The notes under the pieces are model-generated. The model saw nothing but the letters and a program-made list of their open reading frames with translations. It made no database searches and was not told the origin of the DNA. Shown here piece by piece: positions 57,071-64,000 of a stretch of 64,000 nucleotides of DNA (its first letter is position 1; every line of letters starts with the position of its first letter). Made by a program: the position numbers and the translations under genes. The stretch is from an uncultured Saccharospirillaceae bacterium (GTDB lineage Bacteria; Pseudomonadota; Gammaproteobacteria; Pseudomonadales; Oceanobacteraceae), in contig CANNFT010000003.1 in assembly GCA_947503895.1 (NCBI GenBank), forward strand, positions 512,320 through 576,319, written 5' to 3'.

Positions 57071-57096
57071 AAACGTATGTTTGAAACAGTTGTTTG
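57071..57096 (+). promoter_or_regulatory. PsrA-type operator motifs
   Basis: AAACGTATGTTT (57071-57082) is a perfect inverted repeat, and GAAACAGTTGTTTG (57083-57096) matches the (G/C)AAAC-N2-4-GTTT(G/C) PsrA motif. The two lie side by side just before psrA, as expected for autoregulation. Confidence 0.7.
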
Positions 57097-57110
57097 CTTG
57101 AGTCTTGGTC

Positions 57111-57743
57111 ATGTCACAAAGTGATACCGTAAAACGAATATTGGATGCTGCCGAAGAGTTGTTTGCTGAGCATGGGTTTGCAGAAACCTCGCTTCGCACG
57201 ATTACAACCAAAGCAGATGTCAATCTAGCTGCTGTGAACTATCACTTTGGATCTAAAAAAGCGCTCATCCAAGCGGTATTTGGTCGATTTCTGACCCCTT
57301 TTACGAAGCTAATCGAAAGCGGATTGGACAATAGGGAGCTTCAAAAACCCGATCAACCATTGACTGTTGAAGAGATATTGCAATTCGTGTCTCGGGCGAT
57401 TGCTGGGGTCAGTGAGGGAGATCGCAAGCGATTAGCGATCTTCATGCGTCTCGCCGGTTTGGCCTATACACAAGGCCAAGGTCATCTACGTAAATACCTC
57501 CAAAGTGAATATCGTGGAATCTTTCGGCGTTTAATGTCGCTCATTACTAAAGCCACGCCCGATTTAAACCCCGTAGAGCGCTTTTGGCGGTTTCACTTTA
57601 TGTTAGGGGCTACCGCTTTCACCATGTCGAGCATGGAAAGTTTACAGGCCATTGTCGAGCATGATTTTGAGACACAATCCACGGAAGAAGAAATCGTTGC
57701 GATGCTACTCCCTTTTCTTGCGGCGGGTATTCGGGCACAGTAG
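57111..57743 (+). CDS. psrA: TetR-family regulator PsrA
   Basis: 210 residues, nearly the Pseudomonas PsrA sequence at its N-terminus (SQSDTVKRILDAAEELFAEHGFAETSLRTITTKADVNLAAVNYHFGSKKALIQAVF). In Pseudomonas PsrA senses long-chain fatty acids, represses fatty-acid degradation genes and activates rpoS. ATG 57111 preferred; a TTG two codons upstream is possible. Two PsrA-like sites precede it. Confidence 0.93.
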   Translation: MSQSDTVKRILDAAEELFAEHGFAETSLRTITTKADVNLAAVNYHFGSKKALIQAVFGRFLTPFTKLIESGLDNRELQKPDQPLTVEEILQFVSRAIAGVSEGDRKRLAIFMRLAGLAYTQGQGHLRKYLQSEYRGIFRRLMSLITKATPDLNPVERFWRFHFMLGATAFTMSSMESLQAIVEHDFETQSTEEEIVAMLLPFLAAGIRAQ

Positions 57744-57773
57744 CGAGTTTAACCCTCTAATCTAGGTAGCATT

Positions 57774-58253
57774 GTGCGCGAGCTTCGCATTGAGTTACAC
57801 AGCCAATCCATCACAGCACTGGAAGGTGCTGAAGAAGTTTTCAAATTTCCCATCTCTAGCGCCTTAAACGGTGTTGGCCAGCAAAACGGTTCCGGTCAAA
57901 CACCCATCGGTCGCCACTACATAAGAGCAAAAATTGGTAGTGGTGCTTCCATTAATTCTGTTTTTATTGGTCGTCGATTAACCGGTGAGATTTATTCAGC
58001 GGAATTGGCCTGCCAATATCCGGATCGAGACTGGATATTGTCCCGCATTATGTGGCTATGTGGACAGGAAGTGGGATTGAATCGTCTGGGGCAGGTCGAT
58101 AGTATGAGGCGTTATATTTATATTCACGGCACACCTGATAGTGAGCCAATGGGATTGCCAAAAAGTCACGGTTGTATACGCATGAGAAACGAAGATGTGA
58201 TTCGTTTATTTGATTGGGTGCCTAAAGGTTGCCCCGTGATGATCGAAGCATAA
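57774..58253 (+). CDS. L,D-transpeptidase (YkuD domain)
   Basis: 159 residues. The YkuD catalytic motif HGT...SHGCIRM has His118, His132, Cys134 and Arg136. Such enzymes cross-link peptidoglycan or attach proteins to it. It has no recognisable signal peptide or extra domains, unlike most relatives, so export is unclear. The start is GTG 57774 with AGGTAG upstream. It lies just before nagZ, which recycles peptidoglycan. Confidence 0.9.
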   Translation: MRELRIELHSQSITALEGAEEVFKFPISSALNGVGQQNGSGQTPIGRHYIRAKIGSGASINSVFIGRRLTGEIYSAELACQYPDRDWILSRIMWLCGQEVGLNRLGQVDSMRRYIYIHGTPDSEPMGLPKSHGCIRMRNEDVIRLFDWVPKGCPVMIEA

Positions 58254-58289
58254 TTACGCATTGGAATTTTAAAGACAAGGATTACAATT

Positions 58290-59288
58290 ATGCAGGCAAC
58301 TTTAATCACAGATATTCAAGGGACTCAACTCACTGAAGAGGAGCGGCAGTGGATTCCGTCCCCTTTCCTTGGTGGAATCATCTTATTTACCCGAAACTAT
58401 TCAAACTTGTCTCAGATAGAAAGCCTGATTGAGGAAATTCGGTCCATTAATGACCAACTGGTGGTGACCATTGACCACGAAGGCGGAAGGGTTCAACGCT
58501 TTCGCTCAGGCTTTACTGTTGTACCGTCGATGGGTGAAATAGGGCGATTATTCGAGCAAAACGAAGCGTCAGCGCTGAACGTGGCATATGCCGCGGCCAG
58601 CGTGTTAGCTTGGGAGTTGCTCGAAATTGGCGTTGATATCACTTACGCGCCCGTACTCGACCTCGACTATAAAAAAAATAATGTAGTCGGTGACCGCAGT
58701 TTTAGTGACCGCCCAGACATTGTTTGTCAGCTTGCAGGGCAAATCGTACGTGCCTTAAACGACTTCGGCATGATTGCCGTTGGAAAACACTTCCCCGGGC
58801 ATGGTTGGGTGCAAGGCGATAGTCATCATGAGCTGCCCATTGATGACCGAAGTTTAAATGATATTAAAGCAAAAGACTTAGTACCTTTTCAGACGTTAAT
58901 GAGTGACCTTCCTTGGCTGATGCCTGCCCACATTATTTATTCACAGGTTGATGACCAGCCAGCGGGATTCTCACCTGTATGGATAAAGACGATTCTAAAA
59001 GGTGAAATGAATTTTCAGGGCAAAATTGTGAGCGATGACCTTTCAATGGAAGGAGCGGCGAAAGCGGGGAGTTATACCCGACGCAGCCAAGCTGCACTAA
59101 AGGCTGGTTGCGATATATTATTAGCTTGTAATCAGCCTGATGCATCCATCGAAATTCTTAAATACTTAGAAGGAGGGGATTTTGAGCCGACCGACTTATC
59201 CTGTTATCAAGCAAAAAAATTAAATTCAGCCGGCGAAGCTGAATATTTATCTGCAATCAAAACACTTAGAGAAGCGAAGTTGATTTAA
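58290..59288 (+). CDS. nagZ: beta-N-acetylhexosaminidase NagZ
   Basis: 332 residues. GH3 cytoplasmic enzyme that removes GlcNAc from 1,6-anhydro-MurNAc peptides during cell-wall recycling. IDHEGGRVQRFR, GKHFPGHGWVQGDSHHE (catalytic-type His/Asp loop, Lys166-His167) and SDDLSMEGA are visible. AAGGA ribosome-binding site. It is followed by mscS with one base between stop and start, so it forms part of a compact unit. Confidence 0.96.
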   Translation: MQATLITDIQGTQLTEEERQWIPSPFLGGIILFTRNYSNLSQIESLIEEIRSINDQLVVTIDHEGGRVQRFRSGFTVVPSMGEIGRLFEQNEASALNVAYAAASVLAWELLEIGVDITYAPVLDLDYKKNNVVGDRSFSDRPDIVCQLAGQIVRALNDFGMIAVGKHFPGHGWVQGDSHHELPIDDRSLNDIKAKDLVPFQTLMSDLPWLMPAHIIYSQVDDQPAGFSPVWIKTILKGEMNFQGKIVSDDLSMEGAAKAGSYTRRSQAALKAGCDILLACNQPDASIEILKYLEGGDFEPTDLSCYQAKKLNSAGEAEYLSAIKTLREAKLI

Positions 59289-59289
59289 T

Positions 59290-60426
59290 ATGGAAATAGT
59301 TCTGGAGTATTTAGACGTTTGGTGGATACGTGTGAGTATTGCACTTGGGGCTGCGCTAGTCGCTTACTGGGTTGTCATGGCATTTTTTTCTCAAGCCAAG
59401 AAAAAAGCCAGTCGAACCAGTAATCTGATGGATGATGCGATCATTGGTGCGGCGGAATCCCCTGCATCCTATGGTGTGCTATTGGTCGCATTAGGCTCAA
59501 TTATAAAAATAATTGATAAAGAGTTTGAACCCAATTTACTGCTGTACAGAGTCGAAGCGATATACATTACCGTATCCATTTTAGTGGCTTGGTTTTTTCT
59601 TCGCCTCATCCGCATACGAGAAAATCAAATTCTCAAGGGGCGTGTAGAAACCAAAACTGACCAGACGACCATCACGGCGATATCTAAATTGCTTAGATTA
59701 GTAGTGATAGTGTTGACTGCATTAGTTTGTTTACAAACACTTGGTTTTTCTTTATCTGGTGTGATTGCGTTTGGTGGTGTCGGTGGCGCAGCAGTAGCAT
59801 TCGCTGCCAAAGACCTTCTGGCAAACTTTTTTGGTGGGTTTATGGTGTACATGGACAAACCATTTTTGGTGGGTGATTGGATCAGAAGCCCAGATCAAAA
59901 CATCGAAGGTACGGTCGAATACATAGGATGGAGAATTACACGTATTCGCACTTTCGATAAGCGCCCGCTCTATGTGCCCAATTCAGTATTTGCGCAAATT
60001 AGCATTGAAAATCCATCGCGGATGACGAACCGACGCATCTATGAAACGATTGGTGTTCGATATAGTGATTTCAGTGTGGTCGACAAAATATGCAAGGAGG
60101 TGGACGACATGCTGTCTGATCATCCTGATATAGATAACAATCAAACGTTGATGGTTAATTTTAATCGGTTTGCGGATTCTTCGCTTGAGTTCTTTATTTA
60201 TGCGTTCACTCACACGACAAACTGGCAAGAATTCCATCGAATTAAGCAAAAGGTTTTAATTCAAGTCGGTGAAATAATTGAAGCCAATGGTGCTGAGATA
60301 GCCTTTCCTGCACAATCTATTTACATGGAAACCCCAGTTGAAATGCAGTCAATCGAAGACAATATTTCAAACAGTCGCGAGCCATTACGTGCTTCTGAGC
60401 AGGAAGCACCTCAAGCATCTAATTAA
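59290..60426 (+). CDS. MscS-family mechanosensitive channel
   Basis: 378 residues. Several hydrophobic helices at the N-terminus, then the pore-lining TM3 region FGGVGGAAVAFAAKDLLANFFGGFMVYMDKPFLVGDWIR, and the beta domain EGTVEYIGWRITRIRTFDKRPLYVPN that precedes the cytoplasmic cage. It would release osmolytes on hypo-osmotic shock. Immediately after nagZ, ended by a terminator. Confidence 0.93.
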   Translation: MEIVLEYLDVWWIRVSIALGAALVAYWVVMAFFSQAKKKASRTSNLMDDAIIGAAESPASYGVLLVALGSIIKIIDKEFEPNLLLYRVEAIYITVSILVAWFFLRLIRIRENQILKGRVETKTDQTTITAISKLLRLVVIVLTALVCLQTLGFSLSGVIAFGGVGGAAVAFAAKDLLANFFGGFMVYMDKPFLVGDWIRSPDQNIEGTVEYIGWRITRIRTFDKRPLYVPNSVFAQISIENPSRMTNRRIYETIGVRYSDFSVVDKICKEVDDMLSDHPDIDNNQTLMVNFNRFADSSLEFFIYAFTHTTNWQEFHRIKQKVLIQVGEIIEANGAEIAFPAQSIYMETPVEMQSIEDNISNSREPLRASEQEAPQASN

Positions 60427-60442
60427 ATTAAATAACAGAAAG

Positions 60443-60480
60443 CACTCCCTTTTTACTGTCGTGAAAAGGGGTGTTTTTTT
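60443..60480 (+). terminator. rho-independent terminator after mscS
   Basis: CACTCCCTTTT and AAAAGGGGTG pair with one bulged T around a 10-base loop and run into TTTTTTT. Separates mscS from the following phosphorylase. Confidence 0.85.
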
Positions 60481-60549
60481 GTTTGTCAAAATAGTAGGTG
60501 GTGCGTCTTCAGTGCACACGCCTAGTACAAGTAGAATTGGGAAAAGTTT

Positions 60550-61293
60550 ATGAGCCGTTTGGTGGGCATTATAGGTGGCACCGGGTTGACAGAATACCCT
60601 GACCTGACCATCCGAAAAGAAGAATCTGTACTGACGGACTTAGGTGCAACAAGTGCGCCCTTAATATTTGGAGAGCTGCAAGGAGTCGATGTTGTATTTT
60701 TAGCCAGACATGGGCATCCCCACAAATTCCCCCCGAATAAAGTAAATTATCGTGCGAATATTTTAGCGCTTAAAGAAGCGGGTGTATCGGAGATCATTGC
60801 GGTCAATGCGGTAGGCGGCATCACCGATAAAATGGATTCAGAAGTCATCTGTATTCCAGATCAAATCATCGATTACACACATGGTCGAGAAGATACTTTT
60901 TTTGATGGTGTGTATAAGGCATTGGAGCACATAGATTATTCACATCCTTATGATCATCAAATTATACAGCGGATTTTAAGCGCTGCAGAGGCAGCGAAGG
61001 AGTCTGTGGTGCCTAGAGGAGTCTATGGTGCGACTCAAGGCCCGCGCTTGGAGACAGTGGCTGAAATTGCCAGAATGGAGCGTGATGGTTGTGACCTAGT
61101 GGGTATGACGGGAATGCCAGAAGCGGTATTGGCCAGAGAACTAGAAATTCCATATGCTTGTATTTCACTGGTTGTTAACAAGGCTGCTGGCAAATCAAAT
61201 GATATTATCACCATGGACGAAATTGTCGCGGCTCTGAATAATGGCATGTCGAAGGTGAAAAAGATCATCTCAAGCTATCTGATTGTAGATTAG
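60550..61293 (+). CDS. S-methyl-5'-thioinosine phosphorylase (MTIP)
   Basis: 247 residues of the MTAP/PNP family. GIIGGTGL (phosphate loop), FLARHGHPHKFPP, NYRAN, YGATQGPRLETVAEI and DLVGMTGMPEAVLARELEIPYACISLVVN. Where adenosine-type enzymes have an Asp (TDYD), this one has Asn-Lys-Ala (VVNKAAG), the feature of the Pseudomonas MTIP (PA3004) that prefers hypoxanthine nucleosides. It splits methylthioinosine into hypoxanthine and methylthioribose-1-phosphate; hpt upstream can salvage the hypoxanthine. Confidence 0.9.
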   Translation: MSRLVGIIGGTGLTEYPDLTIRKEESVLTDLGATSAPLIFGELQGVDVVFLARHGHPHKFPPNKVNYRANILALKEAGVSEIIAVNAVGGITDKMDSEVICIPDQIIDYTHGREDTFFDGVYKALEHIDYSHPYDHQIIQRILSAAEAAKESVVPRGVYGATQGPRLETVAEIARMERDGCDLVGMTGMPEAVLARELEIPYACISLVVNKAAGKSNDIITMDEIVAALNNGMSKVKKIISSYLIVD

Positions 61294-61341
61294 CCGACTG
61301 ATTATTGATGGTATTTCAACTCTCAGTAAATTGATGGCTGC

Positions 61342-61375
61342 AGCAGTCGCCAATTGTAATCAATCGGCGACTGCT
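61342..61375. terminator. hairpin between convergent genes
   Basis: AGCAGTCGCC and GGCGACTGCT form a perfect 10-bp stem, extended by ATTG/CAAT inside. It separates MTIP from the convergent ClC gene. T runs are short, so a modest terminator. Confidence 0.55.
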
Positions 61376-61412
61376 TGGAGTATTTGACCTTTGATAACCT
61401 AGCGGTCAATGC

Positions 61413-63248
61413 TTAGGCGGCATTTTCTTCTTGACGAATTCCTGCGAGGGTTGAGCGGTAAGAGCGAACAAGATCAGTATACTCAACCACTCCGACCAAT
61501 TGTTGCGTGCTACCGGACAGAACGGGCAGTGCGTGGCCAGCTGAATTGATGGAGTCGAGTGCTTCTTGCAAGCTGGTATCTTCTTTGATGGTCGGCTTAC
61601 TCTCAATGTCTAAATGCCCCACTAATGCCTCGTTTGACTCTGAGTAATTTTCCATTAGTTGATTGAGCGAAACGGTTCCAACGTATTGGCCATGCTCATC
61701 GACCACTTGTGCATTAAAGCTATCAGCCAGCACCATGCGTTTGAAGAGCGCTAGTTGCTTCTCTGTAAATTTCGTTTTAATAAGCTGGGTGGAAATACAA
61801 TCTTTAATTGATGCTCGCTCCACAACTAATTGATCTCTGCCTAGGCTCAAATCTACGCCGCGCGTATTCAGCACGTGGTCGAAAAAGCTGCGCCCAAATA
61901 CCCGATAAGAAACAAGGTTTGAGAACACAATGCTGAGTAAAACAGCCGTAGTCAGTTCGTAATTGCGTGTTAATTCTAAAATGATAAGAATAGTGCTGAT
62001 AGGCGCGCCAATGACTGCGGTCGTGACAGCCGCCATACCGCAAATAGCGAATACACCTAGCGAATCCGAAGCACCGGGCATTATGGGTTGTAATACGAGT
62101 CCTACTAAGCTGCCAAACAGCACCCCCAGAACGAGTGACGGGCTAAAAACGCCCCCAACAAAACCAAAGCCTAAACAGAGGGCGGTCATGGACAATTTGC
62201 CGATTAACAGCAGCCCCATATGGCTTGCACTAATGCTTTCAGGCACCATCGCGTTTTGAAGAAGTGATGTTCCTAAACCTAATAGTTCTGGCAGTTGAAG
62301 TGCGACTAACCCTAGCGTAAATCCCGCGATAGCGGGTTTGAAAGCGGGATTAATGGGGACGCGGTTCGCGATTTTCTGGCTAAATAAAATGGACTTCATA
62401 AATGCCACGGCGACTAGGGCGCCGGTGACACCAATCGTCATAAATGACATGTACTCCCAGGCATCCAAATTTCCGATGTGTTCAATTTGAAATAGAGGAG
62501 GCCGTTTAAGAATCACCGCTGTCACCAAATAGCCCATGGTGGCAGCTACCGTAATAGGTGCAAAAGCGCGTAAAGAGTAGTGTCGCAACACCACCTCATG
62601 CGCGAAAAACATGCCCGCGAGCGGCGCATTGAAAGCTGCTGCAATGGCTGCCGCCACACCGCAGCCAATACCAATATTGGCAATGTGCCCCCCGCCACTG
62701 TATGCAAATCTTCTAAAGGCGACGCCAATCGTTGCGCCAAGATGCACGATTGGGCCATATCCTCCTACGGATGCCCCAGAGCCGAGTGAGATCAGTGCGG
62801 CGCCAGCGGTGGCCATGCCACTTTTAAAGGGTACCTTACTGTGACCCAGCTGTGCCGCAGCGATGACATCCGGAGGCCCTTGAGGCTTATCTGGGTTGAT
62901 GTAGCGATTGAACAGCCCAACGGTTAAACCGCCAATGGTCGGCACACAAATAATCCATAGCCAAACTGACTCGGTTCCGCTGGCCGCATTTGAAATATGC
63001 AGTAGATCGTTCATTTTTTTGAATAGATAAACAAAGCCATCGGCTGCACAGGCTGCGGCGATGCCGACAACACTCCCAAATATCACGACAAAAACAGCAC
63101 TTTTGGCGACCTCAATTGATCTAGTCACTCGCTTTGATTGTAAAAAACGACCGATGGTGTGACGCATTGCCTCAAAGGGCGTTTTTCGGGCTTCGAGCGA
63201 AGAGTCCTCACTGACAGGAGGGGTAGGGGGGCGATTGAATCCATTCAT
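61413..63248 (-). CDS. ClC-family chloride protein with CBS domains
   Basis: 611 residues with about 12-18 membrane helices followed by a CBS pair near residues 480-600 (VVDEHGQYVGTVSLNQLM, and SGSTQQLVGVVEYTDLVR). Landmarks are GSGASVGGYGPIVHLGATIG, AFNAPLAGMFFAHEVVL and GGVFSPSLVLG. The gating Glu of the GREGP motif is Tyr164 here (GGYGP), and the internal proton-Glu position is Val219. This removes both proton-coupling residues of CLC exchangers and suggests passive chloride conduction. Inner membrane. Confidence 0.93.
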   Translation of the reverse strand: MNGFNRPPTPPVSEDSSLEARKTPFEAMRHTIGRFLQSKRVTRSIEVAKSAVFVVIFGSVVGIAAACAADGFVYLFKKMNDLLHISNAASGTESVWLWIICVPTIGGLTVGLFNRYINPDKPQGPPDVIAAAQLGHSKVPFKSGMATAGAALISLGSGASVGGYGPIVHLGATIGVAFRRFAYSGGGHIANIGIGCGVAAAIAAAFNAPLAGMFFAHEVVLRHYSLRAFAPITVAATMGYLVTAVILKRPPLFQIEHIGNLDAWEYMSFMTIGVTGALVAVAFMKSILFSQKIANRVPINPAFKPAIAGFTLGLVALQLPELLGLGTSLLQNAMVPESISASHMGLLLIGKLSMTALCLGFGFVGGVFSPSLVLGVLFGSLVGLVLQPIMPGASDSLGVFAICGMAAVTTAVIGAPISTILIILELTRNYELTTAVLLSIVFSNLVSYRVFGRSFFDHVLNTRGVDLSLGRDQLVVERASIKDCISTQLIKTKFTEKQLALFKRMVLADSFNAQVVDEHGQYVGTVSLNQLMENYSESNEALVGHLDIESKPTIKEDTSLQEALDSINSAGHALPVLSGSTQQLVGVVEYTDLVRSYRSTLAGIRQEENAA

Positions 63249-63928
63249 TCGTATTTTCCCAGATCTTTCAATTTTACAATTAAGCTAAATGAATCACTGT
63301 AAATCTTTGGTTGTCGCCGTCTGAGCGCATAGTAAACAGTATGATATGCAGATTATCCATTTAGTATCTTGATTTGAGTGCAGGCTAATGAGCAGGGCCG
63401 CTGATTTATGTTGTTAATTAGTGACCGATAAAAACACATTGCACGGTCAGGTTTGCCTAATCAATGGCTGGCCAATACAGTCTAATTATTATTCAAGAAA
63501 AACAATTGGGGGTGAGGGGCTTATAGTGAGGTGGATGGTATTGAGTGATGGCTAAAAATCCCATAACGCGCCGTTCTGGGCTTCCGTGTCATGCACCGAC
63601 TAAGTGCAAAGTTTTGAATTGGTATGCTTGTTTTAATTTGTGATTTCCAAGAAGAAATTGTTTCACTTTTAATTTCCGTTTAGCTTGGGAATATAAAGGC
63701 GCTATTTCGACCTGATAAAGTAGGATTTTTATCGTTAATGGTTAGGGCGGCGGAGTAGATAAAGTCTCGTTTAGGTGGAACTTCGGTGTGCAGAGGTTGA
63801 TTGCTTATCGCCCTTTTAAAATGGCGCTGACGACTCCTGAATGTAGTACTTCTAAGTGGTGAACGGGTATTTAAAATGGGGTATTGAGGTTGACCAATTA
63901 AGATGGCTCTAAAAACCTAATGCTGAAA
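63249..63928. other. intergenic region without a convincing gene
   Basis: About 680 bases upstream of the ClC gene, no convincing coding frame on either strand. It presumably holds the ClC promoter. The octanucleotide repeat starts at its right end. Confidence 0.4.
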
Positions 63929-64000
63929 GAGTGAAAGAGTGAAAGAGTGAAAGAGTGAAAGAGTGAAAGAGTGAAAGAGTGAAAGAGTGAAAGAGTGAAA
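63929..64000. repeat. octanucleotide tandem repeat (GAGTGAAA)n
   Basis: Nine perfect copies of GAGTGAAA fill 63929-64000 and run off the window end, so the true copy number is unknown. The left neighbour, CTGAAA, is a partial copy. Because 8 is not a multiple of 3, a slip would shift any overlapping frame, and in a promoter it would alter spacing; such repeats are classic phase-variation substrates. Confidence 0.97.

Overview
The window looks like a chromosomal segment of a marine-type gammaproteobacterium related to the pseudomonad/oceanospirillid group. The clearest marker is the right-hand housekeeping block lexA, psrA, an L,D-transpeptidase, nagZ, mscS and S-methyl-5'-thioinosine phosphorylase, which resembles the lexA-psrA-nagZ-MTIP neighbourhood of Pseudomonas. 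The assignment rests on gene content and protein similarity judged by eye; no database was searched.

Region 1 (1-19791) is a surface-polysaccharide locus. It opens with the 3' part of GDP-L-fucose synthase and continues with a very A/T-rich block (about 800-11850): a Wzx flippase, a probable 2OG-Fe(II) oxygenase, a radical-SAM/polysaccharide pyruvyltransferase fusion, glycosyltransferases, a Wzy-like polymerase, a thymidylate-kinase-like protein and an APH-fold phosphotransferase. From about 11861 the base composition becomes less A/T-rich and a second module follows: a GT4 glycosyltransferase, a nucleotidyltransferase-fold protein, a PglC-type initiating sugar transferase, an ATP-grasp ligase, a HAD phosphatase, a DegT aminotransferase and, on the minus strand, a WbpM/PglF-type 4,6-dehydratase. 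Together these could build a diamino-sugar-initiated, fucose-containing repeat unit decorated with pyruvate and perhaps phosphate.

Region 2 (19890-24504) is housekeeping: an aspartate aminotransferase, uvrB, galE and tRNA-Val(GAC). Region 3 (24554-28554) is the worn remnant of an integrative element next to the tRNA: a tyrosine recombinase, an excisionase-like protein, one unknown ORF, a reading frame broken by two stops, and about 1.4 kb without a convincing gene.

Region 4 (28555-51748) is loosely packed accessory and envelope DNA. It holds several lipoproteins (one with three carboxypeptidase-regulatory-like repeats and a DUF2135 domain, one 888-residue orphan), TrhO, an M17 peptidase, two tandem paralogous histidine kinases, an amino-acid-type binding protein, a lipoprotein alkaline phosphatase, a quinone-reductase-like MDR, SirB2, a small gene behind a near-perfect Fur box, a DUF4375 protein, a chalcone-isomerase-like protein and a hypoxanthine phosphoribosyltransferase. 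Most units are separated by good hairpin terminators.

Region 5 (51782-64000) has lexA with two SOS boxes, a TetR regulator with a doubled palindromic operator, an RND/MMPL exporter with a beta-barrel partner, psrA with its own operator motifs, the L,D-transpeptidase/nagZ/mscS run, MTIP, and a ClC-family protein lacking both proton-coupling glutamates. The window ends inside a (GAGTGAAA)n octanucleotide repeat.

The best candidates for something undescribed are the pyruvyltransferase/radical-SAM fusion and its kinase/oxygenase neighbours in the polysaccharide locus, the Fur-controlled orphan gene, the kinase pair without response regulators, and the ClC variant.
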